The translations under genes and the position numbers were made by a program. 64,000 nt of DNA from Clostridia bacterium (GTDB lineage Bacteria > Bacillota > Clostridia > Oscillospirales > CAG-272), in contig JAFULC010000061.1 of NCBI GenBank assembly GCA_017483305.1, forward strand, positions 1 through 64,000. The letters run 5' to 3'. Of this stretch, positions 34,956-42,980 are shown piece by piece. Each line of letters starts with the position of its first letter. Within the stretch, counting starts at the first letter, position 1. The notes under the pieces are model-generated. The model did no database searches, was not told the DNA's origin, and saw nothing but the letters and a program-made list of their open reading frames with translations.

Positions 34956-34984
34956 TTGACTTTTCCGTGTCGCGAGAGTATAAT
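34956..34984 (+). promoter_or_regulatory. Sigma-A promoter of pdxK
   Basis: TTGACT (34956-34961), 17-bp spacer, TATAAT (34979-34984), divergent from nrdR. Confidence 0.85.
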
Positions 34985-35014
34985 CGTGATATATTCTTTT
35001 ATGAGGTATTATTA

Positions 35015-35830
35015 ATGAAAAGGATTTTAACTATACAGGACATCTCCTGCGTTGGCAAGTGCTCGCTGACCGTTGCTCTGCCGATCATTTCGGCTTACGG
35101 CATTGAGGCGGCGATCCTGCCCACCGCAGTTCTCTCAACGCATACCGCGTTCAATAAATTCACCTTCCGCGATCTGACCGACGACATCTCTCCCATCTGT
35201 CAGGTCTGGCGTGACGAGGGCATCGAGTTCGACGGCATCTACACGGGCTATCTCGGCTCGAAGCATCAGATCGATCTCGTGCTTGACATTTTCCGTGATT
35301 TTGGCGACGGCAAATTGAAGTTCGTTGATCCCGCGATGGGTGACAATGGCGTGCTCTACAAGGGCTTCGACGAGGAGTTTGCCAAGGAGATGGCGCGTCT
35401 TTGCGCGGCGGCTGATATTATTGTGCCCAATCTCACCGAGGCGTGCTATATGCTCGGAAAGCCTTATATATCAAGCGGTTACAGCGAGGAGTACGTCAAG
35501 GACATTCTTGTATCTCTGACAGCGCTCGGCTGCAAAAAGGCGGTGCTTACCGGCATCGGCTTTGCTCCCGATCAGCTCGGCTGCTATGGCTACGACTCAG
35601 AGAGCGGCGAATTTTTCTTCGACTACAACGAAAAGAAGCCGCAGAGCTTTCACGGCACGGGCGACGTCTTCGCGTCGGTCTGCTTCTCTAATCTGATGGG
35701 CGGAAGCTCGCTTTGCGAGGCGAGTGCGCTTGCCGCGGACTTCGTTTGCGACAGCATCGACGCGACGGTCAACGATGAAAAGCCGATCTGGTACGGAGTT
35801 AATTTTGAAAAGGTATTGAAGGACAGATAA
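35015..35830 (+). CDS. pdxK: Pyridoxal/pyridoxamine kinase (PdxY/PdxK, ribokinase-like)
   Basis: 271 aa. Phosphorylates vitamin B6 vitamers for salvage to PLP. N-terminus ILTIQDISCVGKCSLTVALP, TYPE-equivalent segment FDGIYTGYLG, and the anion-hole motif FHGTGDVFASV with catalytic Asp. ATG 35015 is chosen because GAGG precedes it; the longer reading from 34967 starts between the -35 and -10. Confidence 0.92.
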   Translation: MKRILTIQDISCVGKCSLTVALPIISAYGIEAAILPTAVLSTHTAFNKFTFRDLTDDISPICQVWRDEGIEFDGIYTGYLGSKHQIDLVLDIFRDFGDGKLKFVDPAMGDNGVLYKGFDEEFAKEMARLCAAADIIVPNLTEACYMLGKPYISSGYSEEYVKDILVSLTALGCKKAVLTGIGFAPDQLGCYGYDSESGEFFFDYNEKKPQSFHGTGDVFASVCFSNLMGGSSLCEASALAADFVCDSIDATVNDEKPIWYGVNFEKVLKDR

Positions 35831-35872
35831 ACAAAACGACGTCCGCAAATACAGGTTTAACTGAACAGCAAA

Positions 35873-35920
35873 AAAAGCACTTATGATGAACGGTGAAAAC
35901 CGTCTGTCATAAGTGCTTTT
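35873..35920 (+). terminator. Terminator between pdxK and the convergent membrane-protein operon
   Basis: 14-bp outer stem (AAAAGCACTTATGA and complement) and inner CGGT-GAAAA-CCG hairpin. A/T runs on both sides make it usable in both directions. Confidence 0.85.
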
Positions 35921-35949
35921 GCGTTAATTATGTTATCTCGCACCATTCG

Positions 35950-36348
35950 TTATTTCATCAATTCATCGGTCAGGCGCAATATCTCGGGCGCGATCCTCTG
36001 TCTTTCGCTCTTTAGCACGCGTGTATATATCGGGTGAGCGAGCGCGATCAATGCGCCGCCGACGAATCCGACCGCGATACCGACTATCATTGCAAGGCTC
36101 TCGGCAAGTCCGATCGCTACGCCTATATCAGTCATAGCAAGGCTCATACCCATTCCGAGAATGAGTGCACCGATGATACCCACCGTTATAGCGACACCTT
36201 GCGCCTTATTTGAGGCGCTTTTGTCAAGTCGGCGGAGTCTGTCGAGCTTGGTCTCCTCCTTCGCCGTGTATTTTTCTCTGATCCTTCGGAGCTCCTCCTG
36301 CTCCTTGACCGAGTAGGTGTACTGAAATTTATTTTCGTTGTTATCCAT
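35950..36348 (-). CDS. Small membrane protein of unknown function
   Basis: 132 aa from ATG 36348, six bases after GAGG. Charged N-terminal helix (RRIREKYTAKEETKLDRLRR), then two TM segments rich in Gly and Ala (about residues 53-73 and 80-105), then a basic tail. Overlaps the stop of the upstream gene by 8 bp, so translation is probably coupled. Last gene of the two-component operon. Function unknown. Confidence 0.78.
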   Translation of the reverse strand: MDNNENKFQYTYSVKEQEELRRIREKYTAKEETKLDRLRRLDKSASNKAQGVAITVGIIGALILGMGMSLAMTDIGVAIGLAESLAMIVGIAVGFVGGALIALAHPIYTRVLKSERQRIAPEILRLTDELMK

Positions 36349-37231
36349 TTTTATCCTCATTCAAAAGCTTTAATTTCTTCGTGCTCTGCACGATCATATT
36401 TATTGCCATTACCACAATCACGACCGAGACCGCAAAGCCTACTCCGCCAAGCATAAGCTTTTGCGAAAAAGCGTCCATCGTGCCGTCGCTGAAGGTCGTC
36501 AGCATCGTTGAGGTCAGCGTGAGCATAGAAACGCAGGCCGCCGCGAGACTGATCGCCTTGGACGCCGAATAGATCGGACTGTTATATTTGCGATATTTTA
36601 CAATATTTACGATCGCGACCGCAAACGCCGTAAAGGTGTATGCCGCCATGGCGATCGCCGTTATCATTCCGTGCTCAAAGGTCCTGTTCCAATAGACCAT
36701 AAAGAACACGATCAGCGAAAGCGAAAGATTCATCACCAGGAATATCCAACCGCAAGCGCGGTATTTTATCAGCTCCTCGCGCATCCTCTCTCCCGGCTTG
36801 TGCACCACGTTGTGCCGCACCAGAAAAAATCTCATAACGGCGAGGAAAATATAGTAGACCGCGAAGGAGTAAAACCAGAAGCTCCTGTGCAAAAAGCCAA
36901 GCCAGAGCTGAAGCGCCGCATAGGCTACGTTCCAGATAAGCGAGCCGAAGAGCGACACGTTCACGCGGAGTCGGTCGTCCTCAAGCCAGCGCCGAGCGTA
37001 TTTGTTTCCGTTCTTAAAATCCTTGCAAAGCCTGACAAGATAAGGGATCTTGAAGCACCAGACCGTTAGTGTGTACGCCGACAGGACGTACGATATTATC
37101 GCGATTGGAGATTCGGTTCCCAAAAACACCATCGAATAAACCAAAAAGACGGTTGCTATTGGAACGAGAATTATCATTATCGCGATGTGCGGAAAGAGCA
37201 AGCTCTTACCGAGCTTTTTCCAGAATTCCAT
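36341..37231 (-). CDS. Polytopic membrane protein of unknown function
   Basis: 296 aa from ATG 37231 (AAGGAGA before it). About eight TM helices, aromatic-rich, without motifs I recognise. It overlaps the histidine kinase gene by 26 bp and so belongs to the same operon. It may be a transporter, a sensor partner of the kinase, or its target. Confidence 0.78.
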   Translation of the reverse strand: MEFWKKLGKSLLFPHIAIMIILVPIATVFLVYSMVFLGTESPIAIISYVLSAYTLTVWCFKIPYLVRLCKDFKNGNKYARRWLEDDRLRVNVSLFGSLIWNVAYAALQLWLGFLHRSFWFYSFAVYYIFLAVMRFFLVRHNVVHKPGERMREELIKYRACGWIFLVMNLSLSLIVFFMVYWNRTFEHGMITAIAMAAYTFTAFAVAIVNIVKYRKYNSPIYSASKAISLAAACVSMLTLTSTMLTTFSDGTMDAFSQKLMLGGVGFAVSVVIVVMAINMIVQSTKKLKLLNEDKNG

Positions 37232-38318
37232 TTGCAAATCTCCTTATTTTGACGGTAAACAGACTTCCTTCGCCAACCGCACTCTCAACGCTGATCTCGC
37301 CGCCGACGATGTCTACGACACGCTTGACGAGTGCAAGTCCAAGTCCGTTGCCCTGAGTCGCGCGCGAGCTATCTCCCTGATAGAACTTTTCAAAGACGTG
37401 CGCTCCGACCTCGGCACTCATTCCGCATCCCGTATCGCGAACCGAGACCGTCGCGTATTTTTCGTCGGCACGGAGTGTGATTGCGACCTTGCCGCCGTCG
37501 TCGGTGAATTTAAAGGCGTTGGAGAAAAGATTGCTCCAGACAAGATAGAGAAGCTCGGAGTCGCCCGTGACGCTCACGCCGTCCTCGATTTCGGTCTCGA
37601 TCTCGATATTTCGGCTCTCCCAAACGCTCTCGTACTGCAAAAAGCACTCGCAGAGCTGCTCGGAGAGGTCAAATTTCTCATTTTTAGGGTAAATCTGTTG
37701 ATTTTCAAGCCGATTGAGCTTGAGAATATTCGTCATCATATCGGACAAGCGGCGACAGGACTCACTCACAGCCGCGGCGTATTCAAGCCTTTTTTCGTCG
37801 GTCAGATCGCTCTCTTGGAGCAATTTCCCGTAATTCTGCATTACTGCAAGCGGAGTTTTCATCTCGTGAGACACGTTTGCAATGAAATCCGAGCGCAAGG
37901 TCTCAACTCCCTCAAGCTCCTCTGCCATTTTGTTTATACTCGCTATCATCTCGTTGAAGCTCTCATCGGTCGTGATACCCGAAACTCTCGGTATCCGCAC
38001 GCTGAAGTCGCCGAGCATCATCTGCTCTGCCGCCTTGGCGATCTGCTTCAGCGGACGCTCGAACATATACCGTCTCCTTACCGTTTCAACGACCATTATA
38101 AGAAGGCTGATGAACAAGACGTTCCAGAACGTGACCTTTGCCGCAAAGGATATATTTTCGCCCGTCAGCTCGATTCCCAGCTCCCGTTCAAGCAGAGTGA
38201 CAAAAAGCATAACGCTACAGGTTATAACGAAGGCGACGAACAAAAAATAGGTGAAATAGCGGTATAGCACGCGAAGTATCCGCGCGACTATCCTTTTGGC
38301 TTTCGTCTCCTTACTCAT
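37206..38318 (-). CDS. Two-component sensor histidine kinase
   Basis: 370 aa. Two TM segments (about 22-42 and 62-80) enclose a very short outside loop of about 20 residues. HAMP follows, then the H-box (SHEMKTPLAVM, His151), N-box (NLFSNAFKFTDDGG), G1 (DTGCGMS) and G2 (GNGLGLALVK). The tiny sensor loop suggests membrane-stress sensing or input from a partner such as the membrane proteins encoded downstream. The start ATGA overlaps the regulator stop. Confidence 0.94.
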   Translation of the reverse strand: MSKETKAKRIVARILRVLYRYFTYFLFVAFVITCSVMLFVTLLERELGIELTGENISFAAKVTFWNVLFISLLIMVVETVRRRYMFERPLKQIAKAAEQMMLGDFSVRIPRVSGITTDESFNEMIASINKMAEELEGVETLRSDFIANVSHEMKTPLAVMQNYGKLLQESDLTDEKRLEYAAAVSESCRRLSDMMTNILKLNRLENQQIYPKNEKFDLSEQLCECFLQYESVWESRNIEIETEIEDGVSVTGDSELLYLVWSNLFSNAFKFTDDGGKVAITLRADEKYATVSVRDTGCGMSAEVGAHVFEKFYQGDSSRATQGNGLGLALVKRVVDIVGGEISVESAVGEGSLFTVKIRRFANGILEKAR

Positions 38319-38986
38319 TTGAGCACCGCCTTATAGCCCAGCCCGTGCACAGTCACTATCTCAAAGGAATCGCAATCCGAAAGCTTTGCGCGGAGCTTGG
38401 TCATATAGACATCGACCGTGCGAGTGCCCGACTGCGTATCCACGTCCCAGAATTCGTCCATGAGCTGTGTTCGGGTAAAGGTCTTTTTCGGGTAGGACAA
38501 TAGCTTATAGAGAATGTCAAATTCTCTTGTGGTCAGCGCGATCTCCTCGCCGCCGAGCGTTGCCGTTCTCTCGTCGGCATCCATAACAAAGCTACCGATC
38601 TCAAGTCGGCGGCTCGATGCGATCTTCGCGCGGCGCAAAAGCGCGCCTATACGCAAAAACATCTCGTCAAGGTCGATCGGCTTGACCATATAATCGTCCG
38701 CGCCGACTCTGAATCCTCTTTGCTTGGAAGCAAAATCGTCGCGCGCCGTGACGAAAAGGATCGGGATCTCGCTATTGAGCGAGCGGACGGTCCTTGCAAA
38801 CTCAAAGCCGTCTATATTGGGCATCATAATATCCGAAATAATGAGGTCAAAGGTAGTCTTGTACATCTCGTCGTAGGCATCCTCGGCGCACAGACTGCCG
38901 ACCGCCTCATAGCCGTTATTATTTAAAAATGAACAAACCGAGCGATTGAGGTCTCTGTCATCCTCAACTACAAGTATTTTGAACAT
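38315..38986 (-). CDS. OmpR-family response regulator
   Basis: 223 aa. Receiver domain with Asp52 as phospho-acceptor (LIISDIMMPNIDG), Asp9/10 and Lys102 (VKPIDLDEM). C-terminal winged helix (LTTREFDILYKLLSYPKKTF ... SGTRTVDVYMTKLRAKL). An extended -10 (TGTTATAAT) lies upstream at about 39013-39030 on the minus strand. Confidence 0.95.
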   Translation of the reverse strand: MFKILVVEDDRDLNRSVCSFLNNNGYEAVGSLCAEDAYDEMYKTTFDLIISDIMMPNIDGFEFARTVRSLNSEIPILFVTARDDFASKQRGFRVGADDYMVKPIDLDEMFLRIGALLRRAKIASSRRLEIGSFVMDADERTATLGGEEIALTTREFDILYKLLSYPKKTFTRTQLMDEFWDVDTQSGTRTVDVYMTKLRAKLSDCDSFEIVTVHGLGYKAVLK

Positions 38987-39156
38987 AATTTACCTCCGAC
39001 TGTCAACTTTACTTATATTATAACACCCAAATGTTAAGATTTTGTTTGCGTTTTGACTTTTTTTACACTGAACTCGTCTTTTTGAGCACCAAATTACTGA
39101 ATGTGCGACGGGACGAGGTAAAGGGTGAAAAATATTAAAATTTTTTCAAAAACCTA

Positions 39157-39185
39157 TTGCAAAAGAAAACAAAGTGTGGTATAAT
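39157..39185 (+). promoter_or_regulatory. Promoter of the tRNA-Thr locus
   Basis: TTGCAA (39157-39162), 17-bp spacer, TATAAT (39180-39185). Transcription would start near 39192, immediately before a partial tRNA copy. Confidence 0.78.
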
Positions 39186-39194
39186 ATTGGGGTC

Positions 39195-39210
39195 GCTGGT
39201 GTAGCACAGT
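39195..39210 (+). pseudogene. 5' fragment of tRNA-Thr
   Basis: GCTGGTGTAGCACAGT is identical to the first 16 bases of the intact tRNA-Thr 80 bp downstream, but no tRNA can be folded from here. It is followed by an unrelated hairpin (ACCACCTTCGGTGGT). Confidence 0.8.
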
Positions 39211-39274
39211 TGCGCAGTCTTACCACCTTCGGTGGTGTCGCGCTACCTCCTTGTGCCACACGCGCTCATTCTTC

Positions 39275-39350
39275 GCTGGTGTAGCACAGTCGGTAGTGCA
39301 GCTGATTCGTAATCAGCAGGTCGTGTGTTCAAGTCACATCACCAGCTCCA
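39275..39350 (+). tRNA. tRNA-Thr (anticodon CGT)
   Basis: Full cloverleaf. Acceptor GCTGGTG/CACCAGC, anticodon arm GCTGA-TTCGTAA-TCAGC with CGT at 39308-39310, T arm GTGTG-TTCAAGT-CAC(A)C. CCA is encoded (39348-39350). Flanked by partial copies of itself on both sides. Confidence 0.95.
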
Positions 39351-39390
39351 AAAAAGGAACATATCGGTTTTTCCGATGTGTTCCTTTTTT
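39350..39390 (+). terminator. Terminator after tRNA-Thr
   Basis: 18-bp stem (AAAAAAGGAACATATCGG with one G-T pair), short T loop and T-run. Confidence 0.9.
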
Positions 39391-39587
39391 AGTGTTTGTA
39401 ATCGACGAAGAACACCGCAAACGCGGAGCGTTTGCTCGTTTTGCGCGCAAGTGGGCTTGGATTCAGATACATTTGCCGCGCAAAACAATGTTCTGAGTCA
39501 CATCACCAGCGTGGGAAAAGACACAATGGGATTTCCCCATTGTGTCTTTTTTAGTGTTTGTAATCGACGAAGAACACCGTAAACGCG
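39385..39587 (+). repeat. Duplicated tRNA-Thr 3' tail, terminator and 41-bp flank
   Basis: A 41-bp sequence at 39385-39425 recurs at 39547-39587 with one mismatch. Just before the second copy is AGTCACATCACCAGC (39496-39510), identical to the 3' 15 bases of tRNA-Thr, followed by a different terminator hairpin (AAAAGACACAATGGG...). So the unit [tRNA 3' end - terminator - flank] is present twice, but the second lacks the tRNA body. Confidence 0.85.
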
Positions 39588-39612
39588 TCCTTAAAAATTT
39601 TTTCAAAACCCC

Positions 39613-39667
39613 TTGACAAATCTGTCTATTCGTGATAGACTATACATAGAGTCTATCAGCGATAGAC
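39613..39667 (+). promoter_or_regulatory. Promoter and twin operators of the blaI-like gene
   Basis: TTGACA (39613-39618), 17-bp spacer, -10 TAGACT (39636-39641). Two inverted repeats GTCTAT-N5-ATAGAC, at 39624-39640 and 39651-39667, cover the spacer, -10 and start site. They are probably bound by the BlaI-like repressor. Confidence 0.8.
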
Positions 39668-39693
39668 AACTTCGTTGATTAAGGAGGTTCACT

Positions 39694-40056
39694 ATGGAAG
39701 AAATGAAGCTCGGAGCGGTAGAGTCTCGATTTGCAGACATAATCTGGGCAAATCAGCCGCTTACCACCAAGGAATTGGTACAAATATGCGAAAAAGAGCT
39801 GAATTGGAAGCGCACAACAACCTACACTGTACTCAAAAAGCTCTGTGACCGCGGAATTTTCGCCACCGAGAACAGCACAGTCACCGCCTTACTCACCAAG
39901 GATGAGTTTCAGGCGATACAAAGCGAAAAGTTCGTCGGCGAGACCTTTGACGGATCTCTTCCCGCCTTTATCGCGGCGTTCACCTCAAGAAAGAAGCTAA
40001 GCGACAGTGAGATCGCCGAGATCCGCAAAATGATCGAGTCTTACGGGGAGGTTTGA
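39694..40056 (+). CDS. BlaI/MecI-family transcriptional repressor
   Basis: 120 aa winged-helix protein (ESRFADIIWANQPLTTKELV ... WKRTTTYTVLKKLCDRGIF). In known systems it represses resistance genes until cut in response to the BlaR1/MecR1 sensor, whose homologue follows directly. Start follows AAGGAGG. No beta-lactamase or PBP2a gene is adjacent, so the target is unknown. Confidence 0.92.
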   Translation: MEEMKLGAVESRFADIIWANQPLTTKELVQICEKELNWKRTTTYTVLKKLCDRGIFATENSTVTALLTKDEFQAIQSEKFVGETFDGSLPAFIAAFTSRKKLSDSEIAEIRKMIESYGEV

Positions 40057-40057
40057 T

Positions 40058-41773
40058 ATGGAAAATATCTTTTTACATCTTTTTAATCTCTCGGTCACCG
40101 CAAGCTACATGATTTTGGCGGTGATAGTACTCCGTTTTGTGCTCGCGAAGGCACCGAAATGGGTCAACTGTCTGCTTTGGGCGATCGTTGGCTTGCGGCT
40201 TCTCGTTCCCTTTTCGATCGAGAGCATTTTCAGTCTCGTGCCATCGCCCGAGCCAATACCGAGCGACATTATGATCTCGCCCGAGCCGCAGATAAACACA
40301 GGAATACCTGCGATCAACAACACCTTTAATCCTATTATTGCAGATACCCTCACACCCGACCCAACCTCAAGCGCAAACCCTTTACAGATATTGCTTTTCG
40401 TCGTGTCGATAATCTGGATAGCAGGAGTCGCAACCATTCTTTTATGGGGACTTATCTCATATCTCAGACTCAAAAAAAGAGTCGCTCCGTCGATACATTT
40501 TAAGGACAATATTTACTACTGCGACGATATTGACACCCCGTTCGTGCTTGGAATCTTCCGTCCTCGCATTTATTTGCCGTCGAATATTGACGGCGAGGTA
40601 GCACACCAGGTGATCGCCCACGAGAAAGCGCACGTCGCACGTCTTGACCATATATTCAAGCCGCTCGGATACCTTCTGCTTTCGGTCTATTGGTTTTCGC
40701 CGCTTGTTTGGATCGCATACATTCTCTTCTGCCGCGACGTTGAAGGCGCTTGCGATGAGCGAGTGATCCGCGATATGTGTACCGACGAGCGACAGAAATA
40801 TTCCGCCGCGCTCCTTTCATGCAGTGTTTCACGCGCAGGTATCAACGCCTGCCCACTTGCCTTTGGCGAGGTGGGAGTCAAAAGCCGTGTCAAGTCGATT
40901 CTGAGCTACAAAAAGCCTGCATTCTGGCTTATTGTTGCGGCGGTGGTCGCTTCGGTCGCCATCGCAGTCGGATTTCTGACCAATCCCATTGACAAGCCAA
41001 CGATGACGGTCTACGGTGAGACCGACCCCGACAAGCTCAACGCCGCGCAAATAGCGCTGATGGAAAGATACCCCGAGCTTTTCGGACTTAACGCTACGAA
41101 TGGACTGGACGTTTACGTCTGTCAATATGGGGAAAATAGCTACAGCTTCACATTGCTCGAGCATTCAGAAACACCGCATATAGCTATAAATGATACAACT
41201 CTTCACCGTAAGAGCTTCGTAACAATATCCGCTATGCGTGTTATTCTGGAATCCTACGACATTCCCGAGGATCAGATCAACATAATTCCCTGGCAAGATC
41301 CGCTTTCAAGCTATATTGGACCTTATTGGATAATATTCAAAGGTGAATCGCCTGAGGAGAAGCAGGCAAATTACAAAAAAATGATACGCGAGATGCTTTT
41401 TAGCGATGAGCCGTTCGTGCGCCCTACCTACATGTCCATGCAATTTGATATAGATAGTGATGGCAATACCGAATTTTGCATTCTCGGCTTCGGCATGACG
41501 ACCGACAGATTCTCATTTACTCTCTCAGCCGCCGAGATCACACCAAATACGGTAAGCTCCTGGAGACAGGAATATGACTATATCATCTATTCCGACGTGT
41601 ACACGCTCTCGTTTGTCAAGGGTGAGGACGGAGTGGTGCGCATTCAGGGCATTGATCTTGACGATAAAACGCATCTTTTCGACATTTCATTTGTTGACGG
41701 AAATCTGAGTATCTCCGAAAACGGAGTTTCCATCGGAGAGATCATTTCCTGCAAAACATACCCTGCACAGTAA
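40058..41773 (+). CDS. BlaR1/MecR1-like M56 family membrane metallopeptidase
   Basis: 571 aa. TM segments at about 12-30, 34-55, 110-135 and 205-230, with zinc site HEKAH at residues 188-192 before the fourth. A fifth TM near 290-310 leads to an outside part of about 260 residues. That part does not show the STxK penicillin-binding motifs of BlaR1, so the signal sensed may not be a beta-lactam. It is co-translated with the repressor gene (one-base gap). Confidence 0.88.
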   Translation: MENIFLHLFNLSVTASYMILAVIVLRFVLAKAPKWVNCLLWAIVGLRLLVPFSIESIFSLVPSPEPIPSDIMISPEPQINTGIPAINNTFNPIIADTLTPDPTSSANPLQILLFVVSIIWIAGVATILLWGLISYLRLKKRVAPSIHFKDNIYYCDDIDTPFVLGIFRPRIYLPSNIDGEVAHQVIAHEKAHVARLDHIFKPLGYLLLSVYWFSPLVWIAYILFCRDVEGACDERVIRDMCTDERQKYSAALLSCSVSRAGINACPLAFGEVGVKSRVKSILSYKKPAFWLIVAAVVASVAIAVGFLTNPIDKPTMTVYGETDPDKLNAAQIALMERYPELFGLNATNGLDVYVCQYGENSYSFTLLEHSETPHIAINDTTLHRKSFVTISAMRVILESYDIPEDQINIIPWQDPLSSYIGPYWIIFKGESPEEKQANYKKMIREMLFSDEPFVRPTYMSMQFDIDSDGNTEFCILGFGMTTDRFSFTLSAAEITPNTVSSWRQEYDYIIYSDVYTLSFVKGEDGVVRIQGIDLDDKTHLFDISFVDGNLSISENGVSIGEIISCKTYPAQ

Positions 41774-41777
41774 CCTA

Positions 41778-41807
41778 AAAACCACCTGACAGCTGTCAGG
41801 TGGTTTT
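41778..41807. terminator. Terminator between convergent genes
   Basis: 30-bp near-perfect palindrome centred on CTGACAGCTGTCAG with A- and T-runs. It ends the M56 gene and can also end the lipoprotein gene from the other side. Confidence 0.88.
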
Positions 41808-41810
41808 CTT

Positions 41811-42977
41811 TTACTCCTCCACGTAAAGCTTCGGGCATTCCCCGCCCGACTTATACGCGGCAATATATTGCTTTAGCCACTGATAATAGAGGTCTCCGTG
41901 ACCGCCCTCCATAGGCTCGATATCGCGGCTGTATTCCTGCGTGTAGTTGTCGACGAAGGCCGTTTCGCCGTCCACTATAAATCTTTGAGCCGCCCACTCG
42001 TTCCACCAGGTTACCGTCACTACCTTGGGATGCACGGCAAAGGCATTCTTCCACTGCTTATAGAAAAATCTTCCGCCATCGCGTCCGTGCGCGGTCGGTG
42101 CCGACATATAGGTCTCCTGCGTTGCAACGGCAACGCTGATCTGCTCATACTCGCCATCCTGGACGTAATAGCCCTGAGATCTGTTGTTTACGCTCAAAAA
42201 TTTCCAGCAACGATCGCTCGTCAAACCCCACATTTTGCGGATCGTGAAAAGATCGGGGCGTGGGAAAAGCTCGGTGTCCGCCGCGGTGATCATAAACGGC
42301 TTTTCGTCCCAATAGACGAAGCAATCCGCCCACTCCTCCACGGTGTAAAATTTCTCGTAAAACGCGTCTATCAGAGGTCCGTCAGACCTGCCGCACCAGA
42401 GCACTATATAGGGCGTTTTCTTGCCCTCGGCTCTCATCTCGGTGATGACCTCGCAAAGCGTTCGCAGAGGCGCAAACGCCCATCGCTCACCCATTTTTTC
42501 GTTTTCAACGTAGCCGTCGTTGGCGTTGGTGTAGTCGAGTATGATGAAATCAACCCCCGCCTCGCCAAGCAGAGTCATATTATTGCGCGCGGCAGTCTTA
42601 TCGGTGCTGCGATAGTATCCCTGCGCGGGCTTTGACCAATAGTGAAACTGTCCCTCAGCGCCCCATTCCTGTCTGCCTGCAAGCACCTCGGAGATATTAT
42701 AAAAATCGGTTATCGGACCGTCGCCCGAGCCGTGTATTCCGTCAAACCAGACCGAGTAGCAAATGCTCACAAGGTCGGTCTTGTTCGTGATATCAAGTCC
42801 CACTTCTCTCTCCTCGGTTTCTTGCTCTGCGGTGGTTTCGTCGCTTTCATCGGTCGATTCCACCGTTGTTTCAACCATCGTTTCGTAGGTGTTATTTGCG
42901 CCGTCACAGCCAAACAAAGCCAGCAACGACAAAGCCGCCGTGACAAGCGCCACCGCTCTCGCGGTCCGAAGACTCAT
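41811..42977 (-). CDS. Lipoprotein with a glycoside-hydrolase-like (GH99/GH71-like) domain
   Basis: 388 aa. Signal peptide with lipobox LFGC (Cys24), a Thr/Glu-rich linker (residues 30-60), then a domain with barrel-like motifs (GVDFIILDYTNAND, PYIVLWCGRSDGP, VVTVTWWNEWAAQRF). The WNEW stretch and paired acids recall GH71/GH99-like enzymes, so an extracellular glycan hydrolase is possible. I am unsure of the family. Three bases from hisS upstream, so co-transcribed. Confidence 0.65.
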   Translation of the reverse strand: MSLRTARAVALVTAALSLLALFGCDGANNTYETMVETTVESTDESDETTAEQETEEREVGLDITNKTDLVSICYSVWFDGIHGSGDGPITDFYNISEVLAGRQEWGAEGQFHYWSKPAQGYYRSTDKTAARNNMTLLGEAGVDFIILDYTNANDGYVENEKMGERWAFAPLRTLCEVITEMRAEGKKTPYIVLWCGRSDGPLIDAFYEKFYTVEEWADCFVYWDEKPFMITAADTELFPRPDLFTIRKMWGLTSDRCWKFLSVNNRSQGYYVQDGEYEQISVAVATQETYMSAPTAHGRDGGRFFYKQWKNAFAVHPKVVTVTWWNEWAAQRFIVDGETAFVDNYTQEYSRDIEPMEGGHGDLYYQWLKQYIAAYKSGGECPKLYVEE

Positions 42978-42980
42978 AAA

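Noticed and set aside
39332-39510. Duplicated tRNA-Thr 3' end as attL/attR of an integrated element
   Set aside because: The copies are only about 160 bp apart with no integrase or cargo. A decayed duplication fits better, though a very small excised remnant cannot be excluded.
39251-39582. Small plus-strand ORFs across the tRNA-Thr repeats
   Set aside because: They run through a tRNA, two terminators and duplicated non-coding DNA.
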